Positions 17,490 through 24,779 of a stretch of DNA of 31,551 bases are shown here, piece after piece. The stretch is from assembly GCA_029882675.1 (NCBI GenBank), contig JAOUKJ010000002.1, positions 1-31,551 on the forward strand, written 5' to 3'. Made by a program: the position numbers and the translations under genes. This DNA is from Cyclobacteriaceae bacterium (GTDB lineage Bacteria; Bacteroidota; Bacteroidia; Cytophagales; Cyclobacteriaceae). The notes under the pieces were generated by a model. It was given only the letters and a program-made list of their open reading frames with translations. It made no database searches and had not been told where the DNA came from. Positions within the stretch are counted from its first letter, which is position 1, and each line of letters opens with the position of its first letter.

Positions 17490-19415
17490 GTGAATGATTT
17501 CAGTCAGATAGCATTATTACTTGGTGGCTTTGCTATTGTCGCCATCGCGTCAAACCAATTATCAAAATTATTCAGACGTATTAAGTTGCCACTGATCACT
17601 GGTCTGTTGTTCGTAGGTATTATTAGCGGGCCATTTGTATTGGGCTTAATACCTGTTTCTGCACGACAGGATCTCGGGTTTATAAGTGATATCGCATTAT
17701 CCTATATCGCTTTTGCCGCAGGCGCTGAGTTATATCTGAAGGAATTGCGTGATCGTTTCAAAAGTATAAAATGGATTACCGTGGGCCAACTGGTCGTAAC
17801 ATTTTTACTTTCCGGTGCACTCATTCTGCTTTTGGAAGATTATATCCCCTTTTTACAAACACTTAGCCCAAACAAAAAAATCATCGTGGCTATGCTTTCC
17901 GGTATCATTTTTATTGCCCGTTCACCGGCTTCTGCCATTGCCGTTATCAATGAAGTAAGGGCCAAGGGTCCTTTTACGAGTACGGTATTAGGGGTTACCG
18001 TTCTAAAGGATTTTATTGTGATTATTATGTTTGCGATTGGGTTATCCGTATCCGTTGCCTTAGATAACGGTGAATCCATTAATGTTTTTTCCATACTTAT
18101 TGTATTAGCGGAAGTAGCCGTATCTTTTGGGTTGGGCTTTCTCCTGTTTTTTCTGTTACGCATATTGCTCGCCCTCAATTTGGCACCCTGGGTTAAAAAG
18201 ACCCTGCTCTTGTTTTCAGGCTACTCTATTTATTTATTGTATGCATTGATCAAAACACTTACCGTCCGCTATTTTGGAAAGGCTTTTCTTGTTGAGCCCC
18301 TGCTGATCTGTATACTGGGAAGTTTTTTAGTGACTAATTACAGTAAGTATCGCTATGAATTTCTCCGCCTGCTGAAAGATATTGGGCCACCGGTGTATGT
18401 GACCTTTTTCACACTGGCCGGCGCTGTTCTGGCCCTGGATGTAATCACCCAGGTGTGGGTAGCCACTCTGGTCTTTTTTCTGATCAGGCTTTTGGCTATT
18501 ATGGTAGGAGCATATGTAGGTGGCGTTTTGGCCGGGGATCCCCGGCAATACAACCGAATAGGCTGGATGCCCTATGTTACACAGGCGGGAGTAGGCCTGG
18601 GTCTGGCCCTCATTGTGGCACGAACTTTTCCGGAATGGGGGTTCGAGTTTGCCACCATTATCACGGCAATGATCGTTGTTAATCAGGTTGTCGGGCCACC
18701 TTTGCTCAAATATGCCCTTAGTAAAGTGAAAGAGGCCCATCCGAAGGCAAACAGCCCCGGATTTGATGGCATACGCGATGCAATAATCTTTGGCCTTGAG
18801 AGTCAGTCCATTGCCCTTGCACGCCAATTAAAAGAAAACAATTGGGAAGTTAAGATTGCTACATTCAGACAAGACGTCGTGCCGGGTGATTACCCCGATC
18901 TTACCATAAAAGTACTAAACGAGATCTCCCTTGAGTCTCTCCATGGGTTGGATGCCGAACATGCCGAGGCCGTTGTACTGATGCTCACAGATGAAGAAAA
19001 CCTCAAGCTCGGCAATCTGATTTATGAACATATAGGTACCAAGGATATTGTAGTAAGGCTCAACAAACGGTTGAATATGGCGAAATTTCATGAACTGGGT
19101 GCTTTGATTGTAGATCCTTCTACAGCTATCGTTAGCCTCCTGGATCATTTTGTCCGCTCCCCACAAGCTGCTTCGTTGCTTTTAGGTATGCAAAAAGGAC
19201 AGGATTCCATGGATCTGGAAGTTCTCAATCCCAACCTGCACGGCATACCCCTTCGTGACTTACGGCTTCCTGCCGACATCATTGTATTGTCAATTATAAG
19301 GGGAGGCCAGATGCTAATCAGCCACGGATATACCCGCCTCCGTTTGGGTGATGTTATCACTGCGGTAGGATCTAAGGAAAGTTTAGAAAGGTTGTCACTT
19401 CGATTTGAAGGTTGA
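17490..19415 (+). CDS. CPA2-type cation:proton antiporter with C-terminal RCK domains
   Basis: This encodes 641 residues from a GTG start at 17490. The ATG two bases inside is out of frame, and GTG leaves a short N-terminus before the first membrane helix. About twelve hydrophobic segments span residues 1-400, with 'IFIARSPASAIAVINEVRAKGPFTSTVLGVTVLKD' near 145-180 typical of the Kef/CPA2 family. A regulatory RCK_N-like domain follows (~428-550), then a TrkA_C-like domain (~560-641, 'GIPLRDLRLPADIIVLSIIRGGQ'). It likely exchanges Na+ or K+ for protons at the inner membrane. The glycine-rich nucleotide motif at the start of the RCK domain is degenerate ('FGLESQSIALARQL'). Confidence 0.9.
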   Translation: MNDFSQIALLLGGFAIVAIASNQLSKLFRRIKLPLITGLLFVGIISGPFVLGLIPVSARQDLGFISDIALSYIAFAAGAELYLKELRDRFKSIKWITVGQLVVTFLLSGALILLLEDYIPFLQTLSPNKKIIVAMLSGIIFIARSPASAIAVINEVRAKGPFTSTVLGVTVLKDFIVIIMFAIGLSVSVALDNGESINVFSILIVLAEVAVSFGLGFLLFFLLRILLALNLAPWVKKTLLLFSGYSIYLLYALIKTLTVRYFGKAFLVEPLLICILGSFLVTNYSKYRYEFLRLLKDIGPPVYVTFFTLAGAVLALDVITQVWVATLVFFLIRLLAIMVGAYVGGVLAGDPRQYNRIGWMPYVTQAGVGLGLALIVARTFPEWGFEFATIITAMIVVNQVVGPPLLKYALSKVKEAHPKANSPGFDGIRDAIIFGLESQSIALARQLKENNWEVKIATFRQDVVPGDYPDLTIKVLNEISLESLHGLDAEHAEAVVLMLTDEENLKLGNLIYEHIGTKDIVVRLNKRLNMAKFHELGALIVDPSTAIVSLLDHFVRSPQAASLLLGMQKGQDSMDLEVLNPNLHGIPLRDLRLPADIIVLSIIRGGQMLISHGYTRLRLGDVITAVGSKESLERLSLRFEG

Positions 19416-19469
19416 GCTCAAAATGTTTAACTCCAGGCTCAAAAAAAGGAAGTCAATTCAAATTAGGCA

Positions 19470-19578
19470 AAAAAAAACATCCCCGTGGCACCTTGGCCTC
19501 AGGGATGTTCCGTGTCTATAGTTGGCTTTATCTGTTACAAAGAAAACATGTTCTACTTAAATACTAAACCTTACATCG
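19470..19578 (-). repeat. Direct repeat copy 1, with intrinsic terminator
   Basis: This is a ~109-bp unit repeated at 19758-19866, period 288 bp. The copies differ by one substitution (T19494 versus A19782) and one A in the A-run. Read on the minus strand it runs from CGATGTAAGG to a hairpin AACATCCC / GGGATGTT and then a run of T. It contains the palindrome AACATGTT near 19546. It may be a small RNA gene or a duplicated 3'-UTR terminator. No TAnnTTTG box precedes it. Confidence 0.85.
19476..19509 (-). terminator. Intrinsic terminator in repeat copy 1
   Basis: Reading minus, AACATCCC (19509-19502) pairs with GGGATGTT (19483-19476) over 8 bp, with GGC/GCC further in, followed by at least seven T. 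Confidence 0.7.
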
Positions 19579-19757
19579 GCTAAACGTCTTATGCTCCGTT
19601 AGATTACGGAATGCGCCGCTAATTGCGTTAAAATAAAAGGTAAAATGCGACTGTTTTACTTGATATTTACTCTAATCGGCTATTAATAACTTGCTTTAAA
19701 TAATAATATTAACCGAGGTAAACATATTTTTGTCAATGTAATTAATGGTTTTGACAT

Positions 19758-19866
19758 AAAAAAAACATCCCCGTGGCACCTAGGCCTCAGGGATGTTCCG
19801 TGTCTATAGTTGGCTTTATCTGTTACAAAGAAAACATGTTCTACTTAAATACTAAACCTTACATCG
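19758..19866 (-). repeat. Direct repeat copy 2, with intrinsic terminator
   Basis: This is the second copy of the unit at 19470-19578. It begins 40 bp after the stop of the minus-strand gene ending at 19907, so it is well placed to terminate that operon. The flanks beyond both ends are unrelated to those of copy 1, so the duplication is limited to about 109 bp. Confidence 0.85.
19764..19797 (-). terminator. Intrinsic terminator of the nfeD-kdsB operon, in repeat copy 2
   Basis: Reading minus, AACATCCC (19797-19790) pairs with GGGATGTT (19771-19764), followed by a T-run. It is the first terminator after the stop at 19907. Confidence 0.75.
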
Positions 19867-19906
19867 CTGAGTAGTAGTATCCACCGACAAACGACTAAAT
19901 AAAGGG

Positions 19907-21151
19907 CTAATTGTTTTGAAATTGTTTTTCGAGCGAGACTTCGCTTTCCAGATCTTCCACAATTTGCTTGTCAAGGGGTGTTTCCTTTATCACATTATAA
20001 TTGTCCCAGAACTCCTTATTATATTCACTATGCTGATATTGCAGGCCATAGCGCTTCATTTTTTCAGTAGTGCCTATTTTTTCTTCAGAATTTGGAAAAA
20101 TCTTATTGATAAGTAATTGTTGATGGAGCTGAGTGTTAAATCTCATTTCATTGGTTTTCTCATCATACCAGTGTATATCTGACTTCAGGTTGATGTGGTA
20201 CAGATACATTTTCCCTGCATATTCTTTAAATTCAATAATTTTTTCCATAGCGTACAAACGACTTATCAGCCCCTTTCTTTTATCAATAATTTCATCCTGT
20301 TCGCCCGTTTGATATTCCATACGTATAATGGCATAAGTAAGCGCATCAATATAAAGTCTTAATCGGGTATTTCCTTTATAATCAAGCACAAAAACCCTTT
20401 TACCACCCATGTAGTCTGTACGGGTCCGGGTTAAGTTGGTATAAAATATCTCTTCATCTGAAAACTGATGATACCTGATGTTATTATGGATAAGCAGATC
20501 TTCCAACAAATTGGTCTGATCATAAAATGTGGTGAATTTATGATTGTATCCCAGACTTTTCCTCACTTCAATAAGAGCCACCCTTTCACGCAGTCTGTAT
20601 TTATTTTTTGGAATGGAATAGTCTTTATCATATATTTTTATTGCTGCCTCCAGAAGAGCCACATAAGTGCCTCCAACATTTTTTAAATCCCGATAAAACC
20701 CATCCAGCATAAATGGTACCATGGGGTAATTTACCGGGATTCTGTTTAAGGCAATTTTAAAAATATCCGCCCCGGTCAGACTATCAGATATAACAACCTC
20801 ATCAAGCACCTTTGTAGACTTATTCATCCGAAACAGACCCATATTGGATGCAATAATATCAGCTACCTTCATTTCAAAGGTCTCATAGCCTATCATATGT
20901 ATCTGTAATAATTCATTGATGCTTTCAGCGGGAATATGAAAATCGAATTCGCCTATAGTATTTGATATTGTACCAATACTCCGCCCTTTAATTCCTATTG
21001 AAGCAAATATGAGGGGTTCACCAGTATTGCTATCTACCGCTTTCCCTGAAATGGTAATATATTGCTGGGCATGCATCATGTGTCCACAAGCCATGAAAAT
21101 CATCAAAAACAGCCACTTTACCCTTAATATGTTTTTCCCTCCGGAAACCAT
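19907..21151 (-). CDS. Exported protein with carboxypeptidase regulatory-like domain
   Basis: This encodes 414 residues from the ATG at 21151. A longer reading from TTG at 21181 would overlap kdsB and add ten residues ahead of a normal signal peptide ('VKWLFLMIFMACGHMMHAQ'). The domain at ~30-100 ('ISGKAVDSNTGEPLIFASIGIKGRSIGTISNTIGEFDFHIP') is a CarboxypepD_reg-like Ig fold common on Bacteroidota outer-membrane proteins. The remaining ~310 residues are rich in charged and aromatic residues with many predicted strands, resembling the N-terminal part of DUF5686-type proteins, but I do not recognise a defined function. It is the last gene after nfeD and kdsB. Confidence 0.82.
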   Translation of the reverse strand: MVSGGKNILRVKWLFLMIFMACGHMMHAQQYITISGKAVDSNTGEPLIFASIGIKGRSIGTISNTIGEFDFHIPAESINELLQIHMIGYETFEMKVADIIASNMGLFRMNKSTKVLDEVVISDSLTGADIFKIALNRIPVNYPMVPFMLDGFYRDLKNVGGTYVALLEAAIKIYDKDYSIPKNKYRLRERVALIEVRKSLGYNHKFTTFYDQTNLLEDLLIHNNIRYHQFSDEEIFYTNLTRTRTDYMGGKRVFVLDYKGNTRLRLYIDALTYAIIRMEYQTGEQDEIIDKRKGLISRLYAMEKIIEFKEYAGKMYLYHINLKSDIHWYDEKTNEMRFNTQLHQQLLINKIFPNSEEKIGTTEKMKRYGLQYQHSEYNKEFWDNYNVIKETPLDKQIVEDLESEVSLEKQFQNN

Positions 21152-21170
21152 CTGTCGGTTATATAACAAT

Positions 21171-21917
21171 TTATCTGCCAAAAAACAAGGGGTTCATCAA
21201 AAGCCTTTCCAGATCAGCCGGAGTGTCAATTCCCACCGTTTCAGTATTTGTTTCTACCACTTTTATTTTATATCCATTCTCAAGCCACCTTAATTGCTCC
21301 AGCGATTCTGCCTTTTCGAGCATACTACTTTTTAAAGAAGCAATTTCGGAAAGCACATCAGTACGGTAGGCATAGACACCAAGGTGTTTGTAATAAACCG
21401 GACTGTTTTCTTGCGATCCTGAATTTTGTCTTACAAAGGGAATCTTATGTCTACTGAAGTACAAGGCTTCGTTCCTGTTATTTATAACAACCTTTACTAC
21501 ATTAGGGTTTTCAAGTTCATCAACATCTTCCGCCTTTTTTATCAATGTAGCGATTTCTGTAAACCCGTCAAGAACAAGTGACAATGCTTGTATTTGTTCA
21601 GGCTGGATAAACGGTTCATCACCCTGAATATTGATGATATACCCCGAATGAATAGCAAGCTTTTCAATAACTTCTGCGCAGCGATCTGTGCCACTTTGAT
21701 GGTGAACACCAGTCATTACAACTTCGCCAAAATTTTTCACATGGTCTGCAATACGCTGGTCATCAGTGGCTACCACTACCCGATGGAGCGTTTTAATGGC
21801 TTGTTCATACACCCGCTGTATCATGGATTTCCCCCGTATATCAGCTAGTGCCTTACCGGGAAATCGCGTGGATCCATATCGCGCAGGTATAATTCCGGTG
21901 ATGTGAGTCTCTCCCAA
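21171..21917 (-). CDS. kdsB: 3-deoxy-manno-octulosonate cytidylyltransferase
   Basis: This encodes 248 residues, the usual KdsB length. Motifs are 'IIPARYGSTRFPGKALADI' near residue 9, 'VATDDQRI' near 50, 'GTDRCAEV' near 75 and 'NIQGDEPFI' near 97, with 'IDTPADLERL' at the end. It activates Kdo as CMP-Kdo for LPS inner-core synthesis, in the cytoplasm. The start is TTG at 21917: a TAG of the upstream nfeD frame lies one base before it and no ATG or GTG is available before the first motif. The one-base spacing suggests translational coupling to nfeD. Confidence 0.95.
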   Translation of the reverse strand: MGETHITGIIPARYGSTRFPGKALADIRGKSMIQRVYEQAIKTLHRVVVATDDQRIADHVKNFGEVVMTGVHHQSGTDRCAEVIEKLAIHSGYIINIQGDEPFIQPEQIQALSLVLDGFTEIATLIKKAEDVDELENPNVVKVVINNRNEALYFSRHKIPFVRQNSGSQENSPVYYKHLGVYAYRTDVLSEIASLKSSMLEKAESLEQLRWLENGYKIKVVETNTETVGIDTPADLERLLMNPLFFGR

Positions 21918-21918
21918 A

Positions 21919-23253
21919 CTAATCCGCTTGTTTTACTTTTAGCGAAGTGCCCTCCTCACCAATAACTTTTATTTTAGCACCCTGATGGATGTACCCCCCC
22001 CGTGTATAGGCATCAAAAATTTCATCTTCTATCAAAACTTTTCCACTGGGACGTAAAACAGTGTATGCTTCACCCGTTTTGCCAATCATTGATTCTTTGA
22101 TAAACGAGGAGGTATACCCTTCACTCCTTTTTTCAGTAGAAGTAAGGGCAATTCTGCTAAACATTTTACTGTTGGCCAAACGCACTCCTCCAAAAAACAT
22201 AATGATCACACCACCGAGCAAACCACCCAATGTCGTGCTAATGGCAATGAATATTTTGTCAAAAGGTACAAGAGTGAAGTCAAAAACGTCATTATTCAGC
22301 ATCATGAGAACAAGTGATCCAACCGTAAGGATAAGGCCAGAGACACCCGCCAGGCCAAAACCCGGAATAACAAATACCTCGAGGGCAATAAGAATTATTC
22401 CTACTATAAAAGCGATAATCTCCCAACTTTCAGCTAATCCGTTGAGGTAATAAGGCACCAGGTAAAGTACCAATGCAATAGCTGCTGCCAGAATAGGAAA
22501 TCCAACACCCGGTGTTTGTAACTCAAAGTATAAACCGCCAATGATGACCAAAATGAGTATACCACTTATAAAAGGATTGAGAAAAAAGGCAATGATTTTT
22601 TCGGTGATGTTGAGCTCATACCTGATCAGATCGTACTTTTCAATACCATTTCTTTCAAGTATTTCTTCAATACTAGTCACCTTCGCTTCACAAAAACCAT
22701 GCTCAATCGCCTCAGAAGTAGAAAATGTAATAACTTCCCCCGCTTTAGTGACTCCTTCTATTTCAATGTTCTGATCCACCATTCCTTCAGCGATTTTCGG
22801 ATCACGGCCTTTTTCTTCCGCAGTAGATCGCATCGTCGATCGCATGTATGACTGGTATTTATCCGGAGCCTGTGTGCCATCACCCACCACCACAGTAGCT
22901 GCGCCTATACTTGATCCTGCGGCCATGTAAATGCTATCGCAAGCTATCGAGATGAGCGCCCCGGCAGAGGCCGCATCCTTATCAATAAATACCCATACGG
23001 GCTTTTCAAAATCCAGGATATTTTCTACAATGTCCTTGGCATCAGCTACCAGGCCACCGTAAGTATCCATTTCTATAATCACCACATCAGCCCCAATTTC
23101 TTCAGCCTGTTCCAGGGCAAGTTCTACATAGCGGTTAGTTCGTGGATCAATATCGCTTTTGATCTCCATCACCATCACCTTACTTGCCTTTTGCGCCAGG
23201 CCAGGTGCAACTAATGTTACTAAAAAGGTCAGATATACTAAAAGTTTTCTCAT
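21919..23253 (-). CDS. NfeD-family membrane-bound ClpP-class serine protease
   Basis: This encodes 444 residues from the ATG at 23253. A GTG at 23274 lies over a near-consensus promoter box and precedes an otherwise normal signal peptide ('LLVYLTFLVTLVAPGLAQ'). Residues ~25-225 form a ClpP-like protease domain: 'IEMDTYGGLVADA' near 60, 'DKDAASAGALISIACD' with likely nucleophile Ser96, and a candidate catalytic Lys132 in 'PDKYQSYMRS'. Several transmembrane segments follow (~230-370), then a C-terminal NfeD OB-fold ('GKTGEAYTVLRPSGKVLIEDEIFDA'). This is the long form of NfeD, linked in other bacteria to membrane-protein and lipid quality control. It leads a tight nfeD-kdsB operon. Confidence 0.9.
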   Translation of the reverse strand: MRKLLVYLTFLVTLVAPGLAQKASKVMVMEIKSDIDPRTNRYVELALEQAEEIGADVVIIEMDTYGGLVADAKDIVENILDFEKPVWVFIDKDAASAGALISIACDSIYMAAGSSIGAATVVVGDGTQAPDKYQSYMRSTMRSTAEEKGRDPKIAEGMVDQNIEIEGVTKAGEVITFSTSEAIEHGFCEAKVTSIEEILERNGIEKYDLIRYELNITEKIIAFFLNPFISGILILVIIGGLYFELQTPGVGFPILAAAIALVLYLVPYYLNGLAESWEIIAFIVGIILIALEVFVIPGFGLAGVSGLILTVGSLVLMMLNNDVFDFTLVPFDKIFIAISTTLGGLLGGVIIMFFGGVRLANSKMFSRIALTSTEKRSEGYTSSFIKESMIGKTGEAYTVLRPSGKVLIEDEIFDAYTRGGYIHQGAKIKVIGEEGTSLKVKQAD

Positions 23254-23398
23254 TTGCGGGAATAAAGTTAGCACAAATAAACAGTAAACCGGCTTAAATA
23301 TCTACCAATTTTATGGGCTGACGGAATTTTACAAAACAAAACGGGTAAAAACTTCAAAGTAAAAATCATGTTGCATTGCTCCTTGATTCCTTTGCCTT

Positions 23399-24508
23399 TT
23401 ATATTCTGAAAAAAACCTTCCGTCGATACAGCCAGTAACACAAGCCCCACTCCAATCCCAGTGCAACAATAGCAGTAATGACCTCGGCTCCGTGTTCCCC
23501 GATACCAACCCATCCGGAAATATCGCCGGTAAATATTCCTACAAAACCATTGAACCACTGGGCTCCAACGGTATTACTAAACAAATAAATAAATATAGGA
23601 TTCATGCCTACAATAGCAAAAAAAGTGACCCAATTCCCTTTAAACCCTTTAATGTCCACCACCCAGTAAAACAATGCCAGGGTAAGTAAAGCCCAGCCAC
23701 CGGAAGCTATAACAAATGCAGGAGTAGATATGCGTTTAATAATCGGTTCAAAACCCGTCCAATCCATGCCATATCCAATGATCAGGCCTATACTACCCGC
23801 TATGAGCAAAAACTTGAGTTTTTGTTTCATTTCCAATGACTTATTCATCAACAACTGACCTGCTACCACTCCCCATATGGTATGTGCCGCCGTAGGAATA
23901 AAGTTAACGGCAATCCAGCCTCCACCGCTCAGCTTCCCCATAAGCAACATGTCCATCCAGGAACCGAAGTTTACATCCTTGGTGAATGGTTGATTATACC
24001 CTTCTACCGGGAAAAACCGATAGGCCAGTCCGGTAATAACGAGGAGCACCACACTGGCTATAATTTGCTCGCGTGCAGAGCGTTTCATGAGAAAATAAGC
24101 GATGGGAATGGTGACAGACAACTGCGTAAGCACATTCCAAAGTTCCCAGACCATTTTATGATTGTAAACACAATGCAACCCTGTGCCCAGCAGCAACAGG
24201 GTAAGCGCCCGCTTTAAAATATGATTTCTGTTCTGTGAATCAGTGGCTCCATCCCTGCTGCGTTTAGCCATGGAAAATGGCATGGCCACACCCACAATAA
24301 ACATAAAGTAAGGCTGAATAAGATCCCAAAAACGGAGGCCATTCCAGGGATGATGGTGAAACTGTAGCATTACGCTGTTGAAAAATGTACCGTCATCGGT
24401 GGTATGGATCAGGGCGCGATATAATTCCACCCCTTCTGCAGTGAGTAAAAACATCGTAAGCCCCCTGAAAAGGTCGAGGGACATCAGCCGGTCTTCTTTT
24501 AAGCCCAT
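23399..24508 (-). CDS. DUF5009/HGSNAT-like multi-pass membrane acyltransferase
   Basis: This encodes 369 residues with about ten hydrophobic segments. The N-terminus reads 'LMSLDLFRGLTMFLLTAEGVE' and then 'LRFWDLIQPYFMFIVGVAMPFS'. These are the conserved 'DxFRG' and 'DxxxPxFxFxxG' motifs of the family that includes heparan-alpha-glucosaminide N-acetyltransferase and the bacterial NagX/DUF5009 proteins. Some members move acetyl groups across the membrane onto amino sugars; activity here is inferred. A TATATTTA box, one mismatch from the promoter consensus, lies at 24534-24541 (minus). The nfeD gene starts 145 bp after its stop, so it may be a separate unit. Confidence 0.85.
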   Translation of the reverse strand: MGLKEDRLMSLDLFRGLTMFLLTAEGVELYRALIHTTDDGTFFNSVMLQFHHHPWNGLRFWDLIQPYFMFIVGVAMPFSMAKRSRDGATDSQNRNHILKRALTLLLLGTGLHCVYNHKMVWELWNVLTQLSVTIPIAYFLMKRSAREQIIASVVLLVITGLAYRFFPVEGYNQPFTKDVNFGSWMDMLLMGKLSGGGWIAVNFIPTAAHTIWGVVAGQLLMNKSLEMKQKLKFLLIAGSIGLIIGYGMDWTGFEPIIKRISTPAFVIASGGWALLTLALFYWVVDIKGFKGNWVTFFAIVGMNPIFIYLFSNTVGAQWFNGFVGIFTGDISGWVGIGEHGAEVITAIVALGLEWGLCYWLYRRKVFFRI

Positions 24509-24738
24509 GGTTTATAGTGGTTTAGGTTAACGGTAAATATAAGTGAGAAAGATTATCTTTTGCAAATAATAACACTTATCCTGGATAGTTCGTAAACAGG
24601 CCATAAAAAACCTTTGCCATAATTTCAAAAAAACATGATACGAACACTATTATTTGATAAATACCTGCCTTGAAATAAAAACTGTTGAAAATTGAAAAGT
24701 AATAACTCCCGTCAAAAGTTAATCCCACTAAAATACCT

Positions 24739-24746
24739 TAAATTTG
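24739..24746 (+). promoter_or_regulatory. TAnnTTTG promoter box (TAAATTTG)
   Basis: This perfect -7 box ends 33 bp before the ATG at 24780. It overlaps the alternative TTG start at 24744 and so supports 24780 for the DUF5916 gene. Confidence 0.65.
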
Positions 24747-24779
24747 CGCGCTGTTTGCGACTGCGCTGAATTGAATGTC

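Larger units (their letters stand above)
19416..19906. other. Intergenic region with a near-perfect direct repeat
   Basis: This 491-bp gap lies between the antiporter stop (plus) and the stop of the minus-strand gene at 19907. It holds two almost identical ~109-bp copies, each with a terminator-like hairpin on the minus strand. The 179-bp spacer between copies shows no ORF of note. A TATTTTTG on the plus strand at 19725-19732 matches the promoter box but leads to no gene. Confidence 0.65.

Noticed and set aside
19412..19442. Terminator after the antiporter (TTGAGC/GCTCAA)
   Set aside because: The stem is only 6 bp around a 19-base loop and is followed by A, not T, on the plus strand.
19725..19732. 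TATTTTTG promoter box on the plus strand
   Set aside because: It matches the consensus perfectly but leads to no ORF, only to the direct repeat copy 2 on the antisense side. Such 8-mers occur by chance roughly once per 2 kb per strand.
19470..19866. CRISPR-like array
   Set aside because: Only two copies of 109 bp with a 179-bp spacer and no cas genes nearby. CRISPR repeats are far shorter and regularly spaced.
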